A DNA stretch of 64,000 nucleotides from NCBI GenBank assembly GCA_001692895.1, contig KV748246.1, positions 263,106-327,105 of the forward strand, in the 5' to 3' direction. Shown one piece after another: positions 20,860 through 31,379 of this stretch; the stretch's first letter is position 1, and each line of letters starts with the position of its first letter. The notes under the pieces were generated by a model. That model did not search any database. It was not told the origin of the DNA and was given only the letters and a program-made list of their open reading frames with translations. Position numbers and translations under genes: made by a program. Source of the stretch: Cenococcum geophilum 1.58. Its lineage: Eukaryota > Ascomycota > Dothideomycetes > Gloniales > Gloniaceae.

Positions 20860-22430
20860 TATACTTCTATACAGTGGTTAATACTAAGATAATATATTAT
20901 AAAATATTAAACAGTTGTATATTATCTATATATATATATATTATATTAAGACACACTCTTATTATAGGGGATCGCTACTCTAACTATACTAGCTACGCTA
21001 TTTCTATTATATCATTATTAGCCTACTAAGTAGGTTGGGTTTTAAACACCTTATAGAACTTATTAATTATTATCCTTTTAGTTATTATACGCCTTACTTA
21101 TATAACTATATTAATCGGGTTCTACTTATCTATACTATACGTTATTAATATAGTAATTACTAGTGCTAACTGTCCAGATCTAGCAGCCTGGCTAAATACT
21201 TACACCTCTATATCTACTGTTATTGCCGGTTTAAGCAGATAGACTCTATATATAGAGATTAAATTTAAACCCTCTTCTCTAACCCTTTAGTTAATAATAA
21301 GAAACTAGACTATATTATTCTAGTAAAGACCGCTTATTAAAATATAAAATACTGTATAGATATCCTCCTAGTCTTTTAGGGATGTCTTAAACTCTATTTA
21401 GTAAATAGTTAAATATTTAGACCAGCTAAGCCTTTTATAGAAATACTATATTATATTATTAGTAATAGTTTACTACTAGTCTAATAGCTAACTTACGAGG
21501 CGTAATAGTGTACATACTGCTAGTTTATAACTACTAAACAGTAGTCTCTTATTAGGATTCCTTTTAAGTACTTTATTAACGTATTTTATAATTAGCTTTA
21601 GTTTTTTAGAGTTAGCAATTATGCTTTAATTCCTCTAAAGCGAATTCTCGTCTAAAGGTTTATTCTATTTTTCGCTGTAAAACTTATTAACTATCTACCT
21701 TAGCTTTGTTTTAACTTTTACCTTATCTTTCTACTACATATTCTACTACTTATCTCCTACCTTAGCTAGGCCTAGAAAGATAGCAAATTTTTTTAGTAAA
21801 TAACTAACTTCCTCTAGAAATTTTATCTTGGTCCTAGACGATCAGCTAATTATAAGCTGCTTATATAACAGATTAATTATCTTATATTATTGTTATCTAG
21901 TATACAGTTCAGAAATTTATTAGTTCCTTACGCTAATTTATATATAATTCTTATATAAACTTACGCGCTATACTAAATTTTCAGCTATTAATTAACAATA
22001 AACTAACACCTTTATAAACAATCGGCTAACGTTATATTCTAGAACTTTATAAGGCGATTCTAATACTACTAGAATTATTGTAAACGGCCTAGTATTTACT
22101 GCTATATTTTACCTTAAATAAGTAGGTCTCCTCTTTAAAGCTCTGCCTAAAACCCTATTACTATTAATTAATAATAAACTAACGCCTTTATAGATAATTG
22201 GCTAACGTTATATTCTAAAGCTTTATAAGGCAATTCTAACGCTGCCAAAATTATTGCAAACGGCCTAGTGGTTACCACTACGTTTTGCCTTAAAAATTAC
22301 CGCTAAAACAGTAAATATTTAGCTAGAGCTATTAACCATTATTAATCCTTAACGTTTAACCTCCTATATTAATATTTATAGTAGATAAATACCTAAATAG
22401 CTAATATATTATATTTAGATTAATTCTATA
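20860..22430. other. Unassigned stretch with an internal duplication
   Basis: No gene was recognised. The minus strand has long K/E/Q-rich translatable pieces between about 22400 and 21000 (for example ALELPYKALEYNVSQLSIKA), suggesting a decayed minus-strand frame of unknown identity, divergent from the RecQ relic downstream. Confidence 0.35.
21992..22294. repeat. Tandem pair of ~128-bp units
   Basis: 21992-22118 and 22167-22294 share AATAAACTAACRCCTTTA, CGGCTAACGTTATATTCTA and TTTTRCCTTAAA. They are separated by about 48 bp. Differences are mainly transitions. On the minus strand both units translate in phase, so this may be a repeated protein segment. Confidence 0.75.
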
Positions 22431-22439
22431 TCTTATTAT

Positions 22440-25180
22440 CTACTTTATTACTCCTCCGCTACCTATACTACCTAAATATTAACCTATAAACCCCCTACTA
22501 ACTCTATGTTTACTAATAAGCTATATACCGCCGTTTAATATAAAGAAATGCTTAAAGGCCTTAATAAGGAAGCTAAAAGTTAAATATACGCCTAGTATAG
22601 TATATAACTGTCCTTATACTGCTAGCGAGGTAGTGGATAATACTATTAGTGCAGTAAACGTCTTTAAAAAGCAACATACTAATAATAAGGCGTTTTAGTT
22701 ACTAGTAGTAGATAGTAAAGCTCCTTAGTTACTACGGATAGATCTATAAATATCTTAACTCTTTATTAGCTTAGCTAGCTAGAATATACCTTAACTTTTT
22801 ACTAGCTTGGCCTATTAGGATATACTAAAGATATAAGTAGCTAGAGCTTAGAGAAAAATCTAATACAAAAAGAAGCCTAATATAATAACTGAAGCACGAG
22901 ATAATGCAATTTAGGGTACTATATTACTGCTATACGGCGACAAATTCTATATAAAAAAATAAATAGGTAACCTATATTCGGAGGCTGATTTATAATTATA
23001 TTAATATTATCCTTATTGCGCAAACCAACTTTAGTAAAAGCCTTATTATGCAAGTAATTTCAATCCTTTATAAAAATACTATATCGCTAATATTTCTTCC
23101 TTTAAACAAGATTGCAAAAGAGTAAGTTTAAAAGGTTAATCAGATTAGTGGTAATGCGCTACTCCTTAACGCTAACGTTAAGGATATAGATAAAGCGCTT
23201 AAGAATATAAGAGCCGGCCTATATACTTATATCTTTATTAGTCCTAAGCTTGCCAGTATACCATCTTTCTAAGATCTACTTAAAGACCCTAAGTTTAAGA
23301 AGCGATTAGCCTTAGTTGCTGTTAACGAAGCTTATCTTATTATATAATGGGGCAAAAAGTTTCGCCCTAAGTATACACAGCTACGCTATATACGCAATCT
23401 AATTAGAAGCTTGGTTCTATAGTTTGCCTATTCTACAAATTTTAATCCAGAAATATTAGAAACGGTAAAGAAGTCTTTAGGCTTTAATAATACTAATATA
23501 CACCTTAAGCAGACTTCTATTTCCCGTAGAGAGCTTATCTTTTATCTTAGCTAGATATTAAAGGGTATAATTACTAAATACACCTCGCTCCGCTTCCTTC
23601 TTAATAAGGCTATTAATCCTCTAACTATTAAAACATATATTAACCCTGCCGTCTTTTAGGGAGGGAGCTGCTTAGCTACTCCGTATAAGATTCTAAAGAC
23701 TATTATATTCTTTAATACTAAAGTCTAAGCTATAGAGGCGTATAGAAGCATGTCTAAGTACCTATAGTAGCTCTATCTAGCTTAATATACTAAGAATATT
23801 ACCCGCTTAATTATAGCTGTATTCCATTAAATAACCTTATTATTTAGTAAGAAGTTAATACTAGATAAGTTTAGGAAACTAGCAGAATCTTTTAAGATTT
23901 AAATTATTTTTGCCACAGAGGCTATTAGGATTAGTATTAATCTTTTAGACGTCTATAGAGTGGTTATATATATAATACCAGCGCCTAAATAATATTTCTT
24001 TTTTCTTCTATAGCGTGGTGGTCGAGCTAGTCGCAATAGTAGAAGGGCTAAAGTAATCTTTTTATTTAAATACTGGTGCTTTAGTAAACGAGACCCACTC
24101 CTATAGCTAAAGCCAAAGGTAATATACTGTTTAAATTCTTACTAACAGCGACAGTCTTATATACTATTATCCCACCCTTTTTCTACCTCTTAGCTATTAC
24201 CATTACGCGGATCCTAATTACTGTTAGTTAATTCTATAAACTCGAACGACTTGTTAGCTAGTAATACTATCTAGTTAAAGCGGGGAGGTAAAAAGGAAGA
24301 TAAGTAGAAGCGTATAGAGATAAAAGATAAGTTTTTTTTAGCTATATAATAATTATAAGTATATTAAGGAAACACTATATAAGTATTTCGCCGAGCCTAA
24401 TACTTTAATTGCTGCTAATACTAATAAAGGCTCCTATTATAGTTACTGTAATAACTCCCTTTAATTAAGAACGCCTAAACGTAAAATATATAATAAGAAG
24501 GGGGCAAATCTAGATGCTAAAAAGAATTATATCCTTAAGAGACTTTAGATATAGGCTTAGACATTAGTAGTACCTATAGCTATTAGTAGATCTGCTCTAT
24601 TTCTAATATATTACACTATCGCCGTTCTATATACTATGCTATATTAAATAGCATATTAATTCTACCTAATTACTATACGTAAATACTTTAACAACTATAT
24701 AAACGAATGGGAGTACGTAGATCTACTATCTAAAAGTTTATAGTAGGAGCTATATATATCTGGTCTTAAAATATAATTATATACTATACCCTTCTTTATA
24801 GGATATAGATGCGATATTTAGGATTTCTAGTGTTAATCCGACGCTAAGCTAGAGTTAAACTTTATTAATTAACTCCCTATTTAATGCTGCCATATCTACC
24901 GCTACTACTAGTTAAGCTATATTAGTTGCTACCGTATCCGCTATATAACAGTGACTCTCTTTAAGCCTACCCCTGCGCTAGTCTCCTCTGCGTAATACTT
25001 AGGTGCTATCGCCTATAAGATATAGCCTATTAAGCTTATAAAGCCTAAGTATGTAATATATCTAGAACACACTAAATATAAGAAAGAGAAAAAGGTTGTA
25101 GTTATTGTCGCGGTTATAAAGAGAAGGTAAGTTATTGCTATTCTGATAATATTTTTATACTCTATATGTTTTGCTAAGCC
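22440..25180 (+). pseudogene. Decayed RecQ-like DEAH helicase
   Basis: The helicase core stays in one plus-strand frame from about 22970 to 24100. Walker A reads TNFSKSLIMQ near 23028-23057 (family T-G-F-G-K-S). Next come LNANVKDIDKAL, then FISPKLA near 23230, the DEAH box as V-NEAYLII near 23315, and FRPKYTQLRYIRNL near 23365. A motif III region reads YSTNFNPEILE near 23430, and a carboxyl helicase domain follows with FATEAIRISINL and a GRASR stretch (arginine motif) near 24020. A RecQ-type zinc region may lie near 24370-24460 (YFAEPNT..SYYSYCNNS). Fungal relatives include multicopy, often subtelomeric RecQ helicases such as the telomere-linked helicases. The Walker A glycine and the DEAH residues are altered, and TAG/TAA stops are frequent, so this is a dead copy. 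The ends are approximate. Confidence 0.75.
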
Positions 25181-25271
25181 CTATTACTAATAAGCTGTTT
25201 AATATATATATAGTAGTATATAGGGAGCTTTGGCTTTATAACTAGATTAATATTACCGCCATTATAGGTAG

Positions 25272-25511
25272 TATAGAAGGGCAAAGCCCGATACTAAAAG
25301 ATAATACTTAATTAAGTATTGTAAATAAATGAATAGAATAACTTAAGTTATACTAAAGAAGTCGTTAATTAATAGAGGGTAGAGGAGAAGTTATATTAAG
25401 GTAAGGTAAGGTTAAAACCTAAGCTCCTTCTAAAATATATATAACCCTAAGTCTTATATATATAATAAAAAAACGAACTAAAATAACTAAGGGGTATTTA
25501 ATACTATTATA
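25272..25511 (-). repeat. X1 3' LTR
   Basis: About 240 bp, homologous to 31117-31335. On the minus strand it begins near TATAATAGTATTAAATACCC and ends in CTTTGCCCTTCTATA. The edges were placed by comparison with X2 and Y. Confidence 0.75.
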
Positions 25512-25559
25512 TTACCTCCCCTACCTAAAACGTTATCCCCTAATGTTTCCTTGCATCTC

Positions 25560-28500
25560 CCAAAGTGGGTAATAAATACCCTAAAAAGAAGACATCCTAA
25601 CGCCTAATACTCCTCTAACTTATTAAAAGCTGCCTATACTCCCTCCTTAATTATCGCCTTTGCTTCTTCTATATTATCCTTATCTACTATACCTTCTACT
25701 TTAAGTTCTATACTCCTATTATCCTACGTATTAATATTTCTAGCTTAGAGGTTTAAAGACACTCTTTCTCTAACAGCATATATTTCTGCTTACATTTTCT
25801 TCTATAAGGGAGATTATAAAATACTAAAGTTAATTGCCTGCTCTCCTAAAGCAGCACCCCTTTCCGAAATTAGTAAAGGTGTTAGGCAGTACAATGCTGC
25901 TGGTTTATTAGTGTCTTCTAAGGTACTAATAACTATTAATAATTATTTAGGGGTAGTATCCCGGAGGCTATTTCCCTTAGGCTTACTTAGATCCTTTATT
26001 TTACGGTTAATCTTTATAGGCACTACTTTGTTATTAAAGATATTAGGACTAAGGTTTAGAGCAGTAATCCTAGCGCCTTAAAGCGTAATAGCCCCATCCT
26101 TGCCTTTAGTATAGCCTTTAGAACTATACTTAGTTAATAAAGGAGCGCTAAAAGTTATACCCTTATTTTCTAAATCTAAACTTAGGTCTTTAAGGTATTC
26201 TAAGTTACCTACAGGACGCCTATAGCCTTATTTTTTTACTAAAAAGTAAGACCTTGCCCTAAATACCTCTCGTTTAAATTCCTTAAGCTCTTTAAAACTG
26301 TTATAAACAGCCTCAGTAATACGCGCCCTATATCTTTCCTAAAATGCTTTATATTTATTGCTTAAGGTAGGATCTAGGATTACCCGCTGTTCTGCCCTTA
26401 CTTAAGGATTATTTTATAAAAGTCTTCTAACCAAAGTATTTAAAAGGGCACTCTTTGCCTATAGTTGTATATAGGCCGGGAATTTATATAGAGGAATACT
26501 AGTAATAGGTTTGCCAGTAGGAGTTAAAACCAGGGGAAAACTAGTTAGATTTATCTATATAACCTCCTACTAGCTTTTAAGCCTAGGGATTTCTAATTTT
26601 CTAGTGTTTAGTAGAATTGCGATTAAGTTTAAAGTAATAATTAAGCGGCTTAATGTTGCTTAAGATGCTCCTTATGTAATAGTAGCTTTTATAAACTATA
26701 CCCCTCTAGTTTTTAACGCAATGGGTATCCAGTTAAGCTCGAACCTCTTAGTATTAGCCCTAGTCTAGGCCGTCTCCATATTCTTAATACGCCTCCTACT
26801 ATTAAGTTCTCTATGCTCTTAAAGTAAATCTACCTATTTTGGTATATACTAATGCATTTTAGGTAGGAGTTCTATATAAGACTAACTCCCCTCCTTAACT
26901 AAGAAAATATAAGAATAAAGCCAGCTATTTCTAGAATTTGGCCCTCCTTCGTATACCTAGAGAAGATTAATTTCCAAGTTCCGTTTTTTAGGAAGATGGC
27001 TATTAAGAAACCGGAGCGTATAGCTTAGATATATAATAAAATAAGTAGCATTATTAGTGCGTAAAGCTATAGTATGTCTATAGTGCTCTAGATTTATATA
27101 AACCACCTATTATAGTAAGGAATGATATATAGTCCGGAGGATACTATCTTTCTCTTCCCTAGCAGTCTTTCGTAAATGGTGTGCGTATATATTAAACTCT
27201 TCTTTAAAAATGCCTAGAATTCTAATATCTTCCTACTATTTAAATAAATTGGCGTAGTGGATTCCGAGCAGGTCCTATTTAAGTTCCCCTTTTAAGCCTA
27301 ATATAAGCTTTCTTAATCCTACGCGGTCTATTAGATAATCGCTAGGCTATATAGTAGAATAAGCGTAAATTTTAAGGTTATCGTTTATATACTCTAGGCG
27401 ACTATTCTTTTTAAACTAGGAATAGGAGCTTTTAGCCATCTAGAGAATATTAATAGTATTATAGTTCTTAGAGACTAAGTAGATTCGTAAATATAAATTA
27501 GTAGAAGAAATGCTAGCATCTAATCCTAATAACCCTGTTATTTTCTAAAGATATATCTAGTATAACGCGCGGACTTCTATTCTATTTCCTTGCCAGGCTA
27601 TAATAAATTAGTATTAGATAGAAAAGATACCATCTTCTAGATCTTTCTTGGAATTAAGGGCCTTAATTAATTTAGCTAGCGTTTTAGAATAATACAAGCA
27701 TTTTATTTTCCGCTTTAGCCGTACTTTTATAATAATTACCTCTCCTTTAGTAATTATTGTTGCTTTTCCCTTCTGCCTATTAGCTCTACTAGAAGTTAGA
27801 GGCTCTATAAGTTTTATTTTTAGCTTCTTTTTTAGGGATTTCTTAGAAGCTTTCTTAGCCCTATATTTCTATAGGGAGCCGGCAATAAGGTTATCCTTTA
27901 AAGGCGTAAATTTATTAGATTCGGAGTCTTCTCCTTACACTTTAAATACCTTGCCTCTAAACAGAAACGAGCTATATAGTATTCTTACGTTTAAGCCTTT
28001 AACCTCCTTAAAAGGTAATAGTAGAGGTACTGGAGCAACTGGCTCTAGTACAGATTCCTCTTTAGTTTTAATAGTTAAGGCTAGCACTAAAAGCTTATAG
28101 CCTTAACTTAGATAATAAACGAGCTTCTATTTCTTAATTAACTCCTTATTAACTACCAATCCAAATTTATAGGCGGTAAGAAAGTCTAAGGGTATTAGGT
28201 ATAGGGTCCTTAAGATCCTAGCCTTTAAGAGTTCTAGGCGGCTTAGTATTATATTATTAATTATTTCTAACGCATCTTTCTTAGAGATCTAACTTCTTTT
28301 TACCTAATTAATGAAGATATAGATGCTTTTTAGTGCGTAATATATATAGAAGAGCTTATAGGGACCTTTTAAAAGTTCCTCTCCCCACTCCTTTTTAATT
28401 ATATTTCGCACCGCCTTAATCTTATTAATCTTATAGGTAATCTTAGAGAGCTTTCTAATATCTATAAAGGCGTTTTCCCAATCTTTATTTCCCAAATTTC

Positions 28501-28800
28501 CCTTAAGCTTATTATCCTTCTTAATCTTAACTATTGTATTTTTTGTAGCTTTAACTATATTATGCTCCTGGTTTATAATAGCCTATATTAAACTATAATA
28601 GATATTTACGCGCTAATTAACTAGGTGGCTTTAGGCGGCCCTAAGGATAACCTCTATTGTCTACGCCTTTCCTTAGTATACGAGGGCTATTAACCGGATA
28701 GTAGGAGGCAGAGGCGCGGGAAGTAGAGGTATGGGAGGTAAAGGTAGCGACTTTCCTTTTAAGCAGAGTTCTATAGTTCTAGATATTTTTATAATAATAT
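25560..28800 (-). pseudogene. X1 unidentified long frame between pol and 3' LTR
   Basis: A minus-strand translation of roughly 1000 codons can be followed from about 28800 to 25560, with interruptions. It begins with a proline-rich head (SLPLPPMPLLPAPLPP), has a basic middle with KK/KR clusters near 27700-27900, and ends in a charged, possibly coiled-coil stretch near 25600-25760. A 63-codon piece at 28304-28495 is still open. I recognise no catalytic domain. The same frame is present in X2, so it belonged to the family before the copies split. It could be a structural or envelope-like accessory protein or a captured foreign frame, and I cannot choose between these. Confidence 0.5.
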
Positions 28801-28860
28801 TTCGTGTGCGTAATAGGCATATAGGTAGTATTTTAAAATAAGAGTCATAACAGTGTCTTT

Positions 28861-29929
28861 TTAACGTAAGAGAAAAGTAAATAGGCGCGTATAACTAAAT
28901 AAGATAAGATAACAAGAAATTGAAATAAAGGCCTTATAATATTTTCTAGAAAAAAGTAAATTAAAAAGGACCGTTACGTAAATTGTTAATATGTTAAGAA
29001 GCTTCAACCGGCGGTTAAAGTTATTTAATTAGTTGGATTTTCCTTGCTAAGACTTTTCTATAATAATAATAATAGTTAGTACTAAAAATTAACTTTAACC
29101 TTTAATATGCTTAACCAAGGTTTTTTAAAGTACGTAGCTCTTCTCTTAACTTAAAAGGAAATAAAAATGCTAAATTGAAAATTGTAGAGCGTAAAAATAT
29201 AAAATACTTATAAGAGATAGTTACTGGTAACGAGGATAAAAGGAAGAAGACTATATATGAAGTTATTTTCTATAAAAGTAGTTATTAAGACTAAGGATTT
29301 AGAACCAGCTTTAAAGAAGTAAACTCTTTTCCTAATTGCTTATAGCAGTAAGGTAGGAATGTGGTAGAAGATTTTTAGTCTTTAAGAGTGCTAGCTATTA
29401 TAGTACCGAGTATTCCTTAGATAAGCCTTACTTGTAGTTACTTTACGCATTTATTATAGAGATAAAGAGAAGAAAGAGAAAGAGTTGCTATTTATAGAAA
29501 TAGGTGTCTTAAGTAACGGCTTACCTATAGAAGGATCTTTGTAGAAAACTGTTTCTTAGTAGAGCTATAATCCTTAAGACGTAATAAGATTATAATATAA
29601 TTAGAAGGGAGGAACGTATATAAAGGATAGGTAGAATTAACTATAACTATAACGTAATCTTAGTTAATTACTATTTATAAAGGCTTTCTCTCTTACTTCT
29701 TTCCTTTTGCTTTCTTTTCTTAGAAGGGTTTAAGTAAGCTTAGCTTGCATAATCCTTATACTAATAGAGTAGTACGGCGCTATACTAGTGTAGTAGGAAA
29801 CTGGCTGTTTGTCTTTTAGGAAGCTTAAAGGAACTCTTTTAATAAGTAATAGTGATTAAGTTACTTAAACAAGAGGGTAAAAGGACTTTTATAGATAAGA
29901 ACTTAGCTAATTCTTCCTAGAGATTACCT
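28861..29929. other. X1 spacer between integrase and the unidentified frame
   Basis: Matches 42166-42960 of X2. It carries palindrome P3 and purine-rich AT DNA. No gene was seen. Confidence 0.55.
29000..29022. repeat. Palindrome P3 (in X1)
   Basis: Arms AGCTTCAACC and GGTTAAAGTT around GGC, then ATTTAATTAGTTGGATT. Two transitions break the left arm. X runs on the minus strand, so relative to its host the trailing motif is reversed compared with G1, V, C1 and C2. Confidence 0.82.
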
Positions 29930-30909
29930 TTTCTTTACTTATACTACGGCCTCCTCCTTAGGTGCCTCCTCTTCTGTAGGGACCTCTTCTATATTACGTT
30001 GCTTTTATTTATACGGCCTTTTAGTCTAACTTCCTTAAGATATTATATAAGGAACCGTTTTAACCTATTCCTATATAAATTGCCTTTTATTTTAGTACTA
30101 TTAAGTTTATAAAATCCTTTTTCTAATGCTATTTTAATCTAAAAGGGACCCTGCTATTTTAGCTATAGCTTTTACCACCGCGATATATCTTTTACCTTCT
30201 TTACATCCTATACTAGCATAAGCCCCCTAGACTTAAGCTTGCCCTTATAGGTATTCTCTATTAGCTAGATAATAGCGGCGCATTCTCTCCTAAGCTTCTT
30301 TGTTATTTATCTCTTATTACTTAAACTGTTTTATTCTTAGAATAATTAACTCTTTTATTATCTTTACCTTATTCTATAGGAGTGTCTACTATATAGGAAG
30401 GCAGAGCTTAATTAGGGGTATATATTCTTATCCACAGAGCATTTAAGCTAGTGTTATTGCCGTTGTTACCTTAATCGTTATTCAGTTAGCCTAAAGTACT
30501 TTTATTAAATTCTGCACCTAGTCACCTCCGTACTTCGCTAACGCTACTACTAAAGGCTAATATCCTCTTTTAACTAGGCCTTGTCCTTATAAATAGTAGG
30601 CTAATATAACTACTTAATAAATCCTATATATTTCTGCGAGAATAATAACTATATCCTTATTCTCTAGCCCTCTACCAATAGAGAGTTGTCTAAACACTCC
30701 CTATCTTAGATAACCTCTTCCTATAGAAATTTCGCTACTGCTTTAGATGTTATATTTATTAGAGCTCTTACCTCTAGTTAGCCTAAAAGGTACTCTTTAG
30801 CTACTACTAGATACTGCTTTCCCAATTTAGCCGTTAGCGTATAGATAATATCCATTAAAGCCTATTTTTAAAGGGTAGCCGTCTAAGTTAGATATAAGGC
30901 TTCCTCTAT
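29930..30909 (-). pseudogene. X1 integrase, C-terminal part (fossil)
   Basis: On the minus strand, fragments near 30220-30080 (K.KDISRW.KLQ, GPFR) match the beta-barrel-like tail of Gypsy integrases that follows the catalytic core. The same segment is in X2 at 42970-43228 plus 49229-49962, split there by C2. Confidence 0.6.
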
Positions 30910-31116
30910 AGAGGTAGTGGAGAAAGTAGTAGAAGCTAAGGAAGAGGAGTAGATTTAAGAATCTCGTTAAGAATATTATTAAAGTTAAACTAAGTATATA
31001 ACATTTTAATAAGCTTATAGGTAAAGCTATAGGTTAATTAAATTAAGCTGCTTTTTAAAAGGGAAGGTAATATATAAACACTAATTTAATTATAGTAGTG
31101 AATAATAAAGAGCTAG
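30910..31116. other. Short spacer between X1 and the X2 LTR
   Basis: About 200 bp, purine-rich at the left. It does not match X2. It could be host DNA at the X1 truncation point, or the 5' leader of an internally deleted X1 that used the 31117-31335 LTR as its own 5' LTR. No gene was seen. Confidence 0.4.
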
Positions 31117-31335
31117 TGTGGAAGGGCAAAGCCTAATACTAAAAGATAATACTTAATTAAGCATTATAAGGGGAATAGGACTAGATAAGTTACGCTAGAA
31201 AGATAAAAGAATAACTAGAGGGTAAGTTAGATTTTTTTAGGATAAGGTTAAAGCCTAGGTTACTTCTATAATATATATAACCCTAAGTAATAAGAAATAA
31301 ACCAAAATAACTAAGGAGCATTCTATACCACTATA
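31117..31335 (-). repeat. X2 3' LTR
   Basis: About 219 bp. On the minus strand it starts near TATAGTGGTATAGAATGCTC and ends CTTTGCCCTTCCACA, followed by CTAGC. The polypurine stretch and the word AAACGTT lie just inside (31340-31370). Confidence 0.78.
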
Positions 31336-31379
31336 TTACTACCCCTACCTAAAACGTTGTCCCCTAACATTTCTTTATA

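Larger units (their letters stand above)
25272..30909 (-). mobile_element. X1: minus-strand Gypsy element, 5'-truncated
   Basis: Reading leftward: integrase end (30909-29930), spacer with palindrome P3 (29930-28860), a long unidentified frame (28800-25560), polypurine tract (GGTAGGGGAGG near 25520) and the 3' LTR (25511-25272). It is collinear with X2. Homology with X2 stops near 30909 (49962 in X2), so RT, RNase H and gag are absent. It is broken throughout. Confidence 0.75.

Noticed and set aside
25560-28800. Crypton or DUF3435-type tyrosine recombinase, or a hAT transposase, for the X frame
   Set aside because: I looked for R..H..R..Y and DDE/hAT dimerisation motifs and could not see a convincing set.
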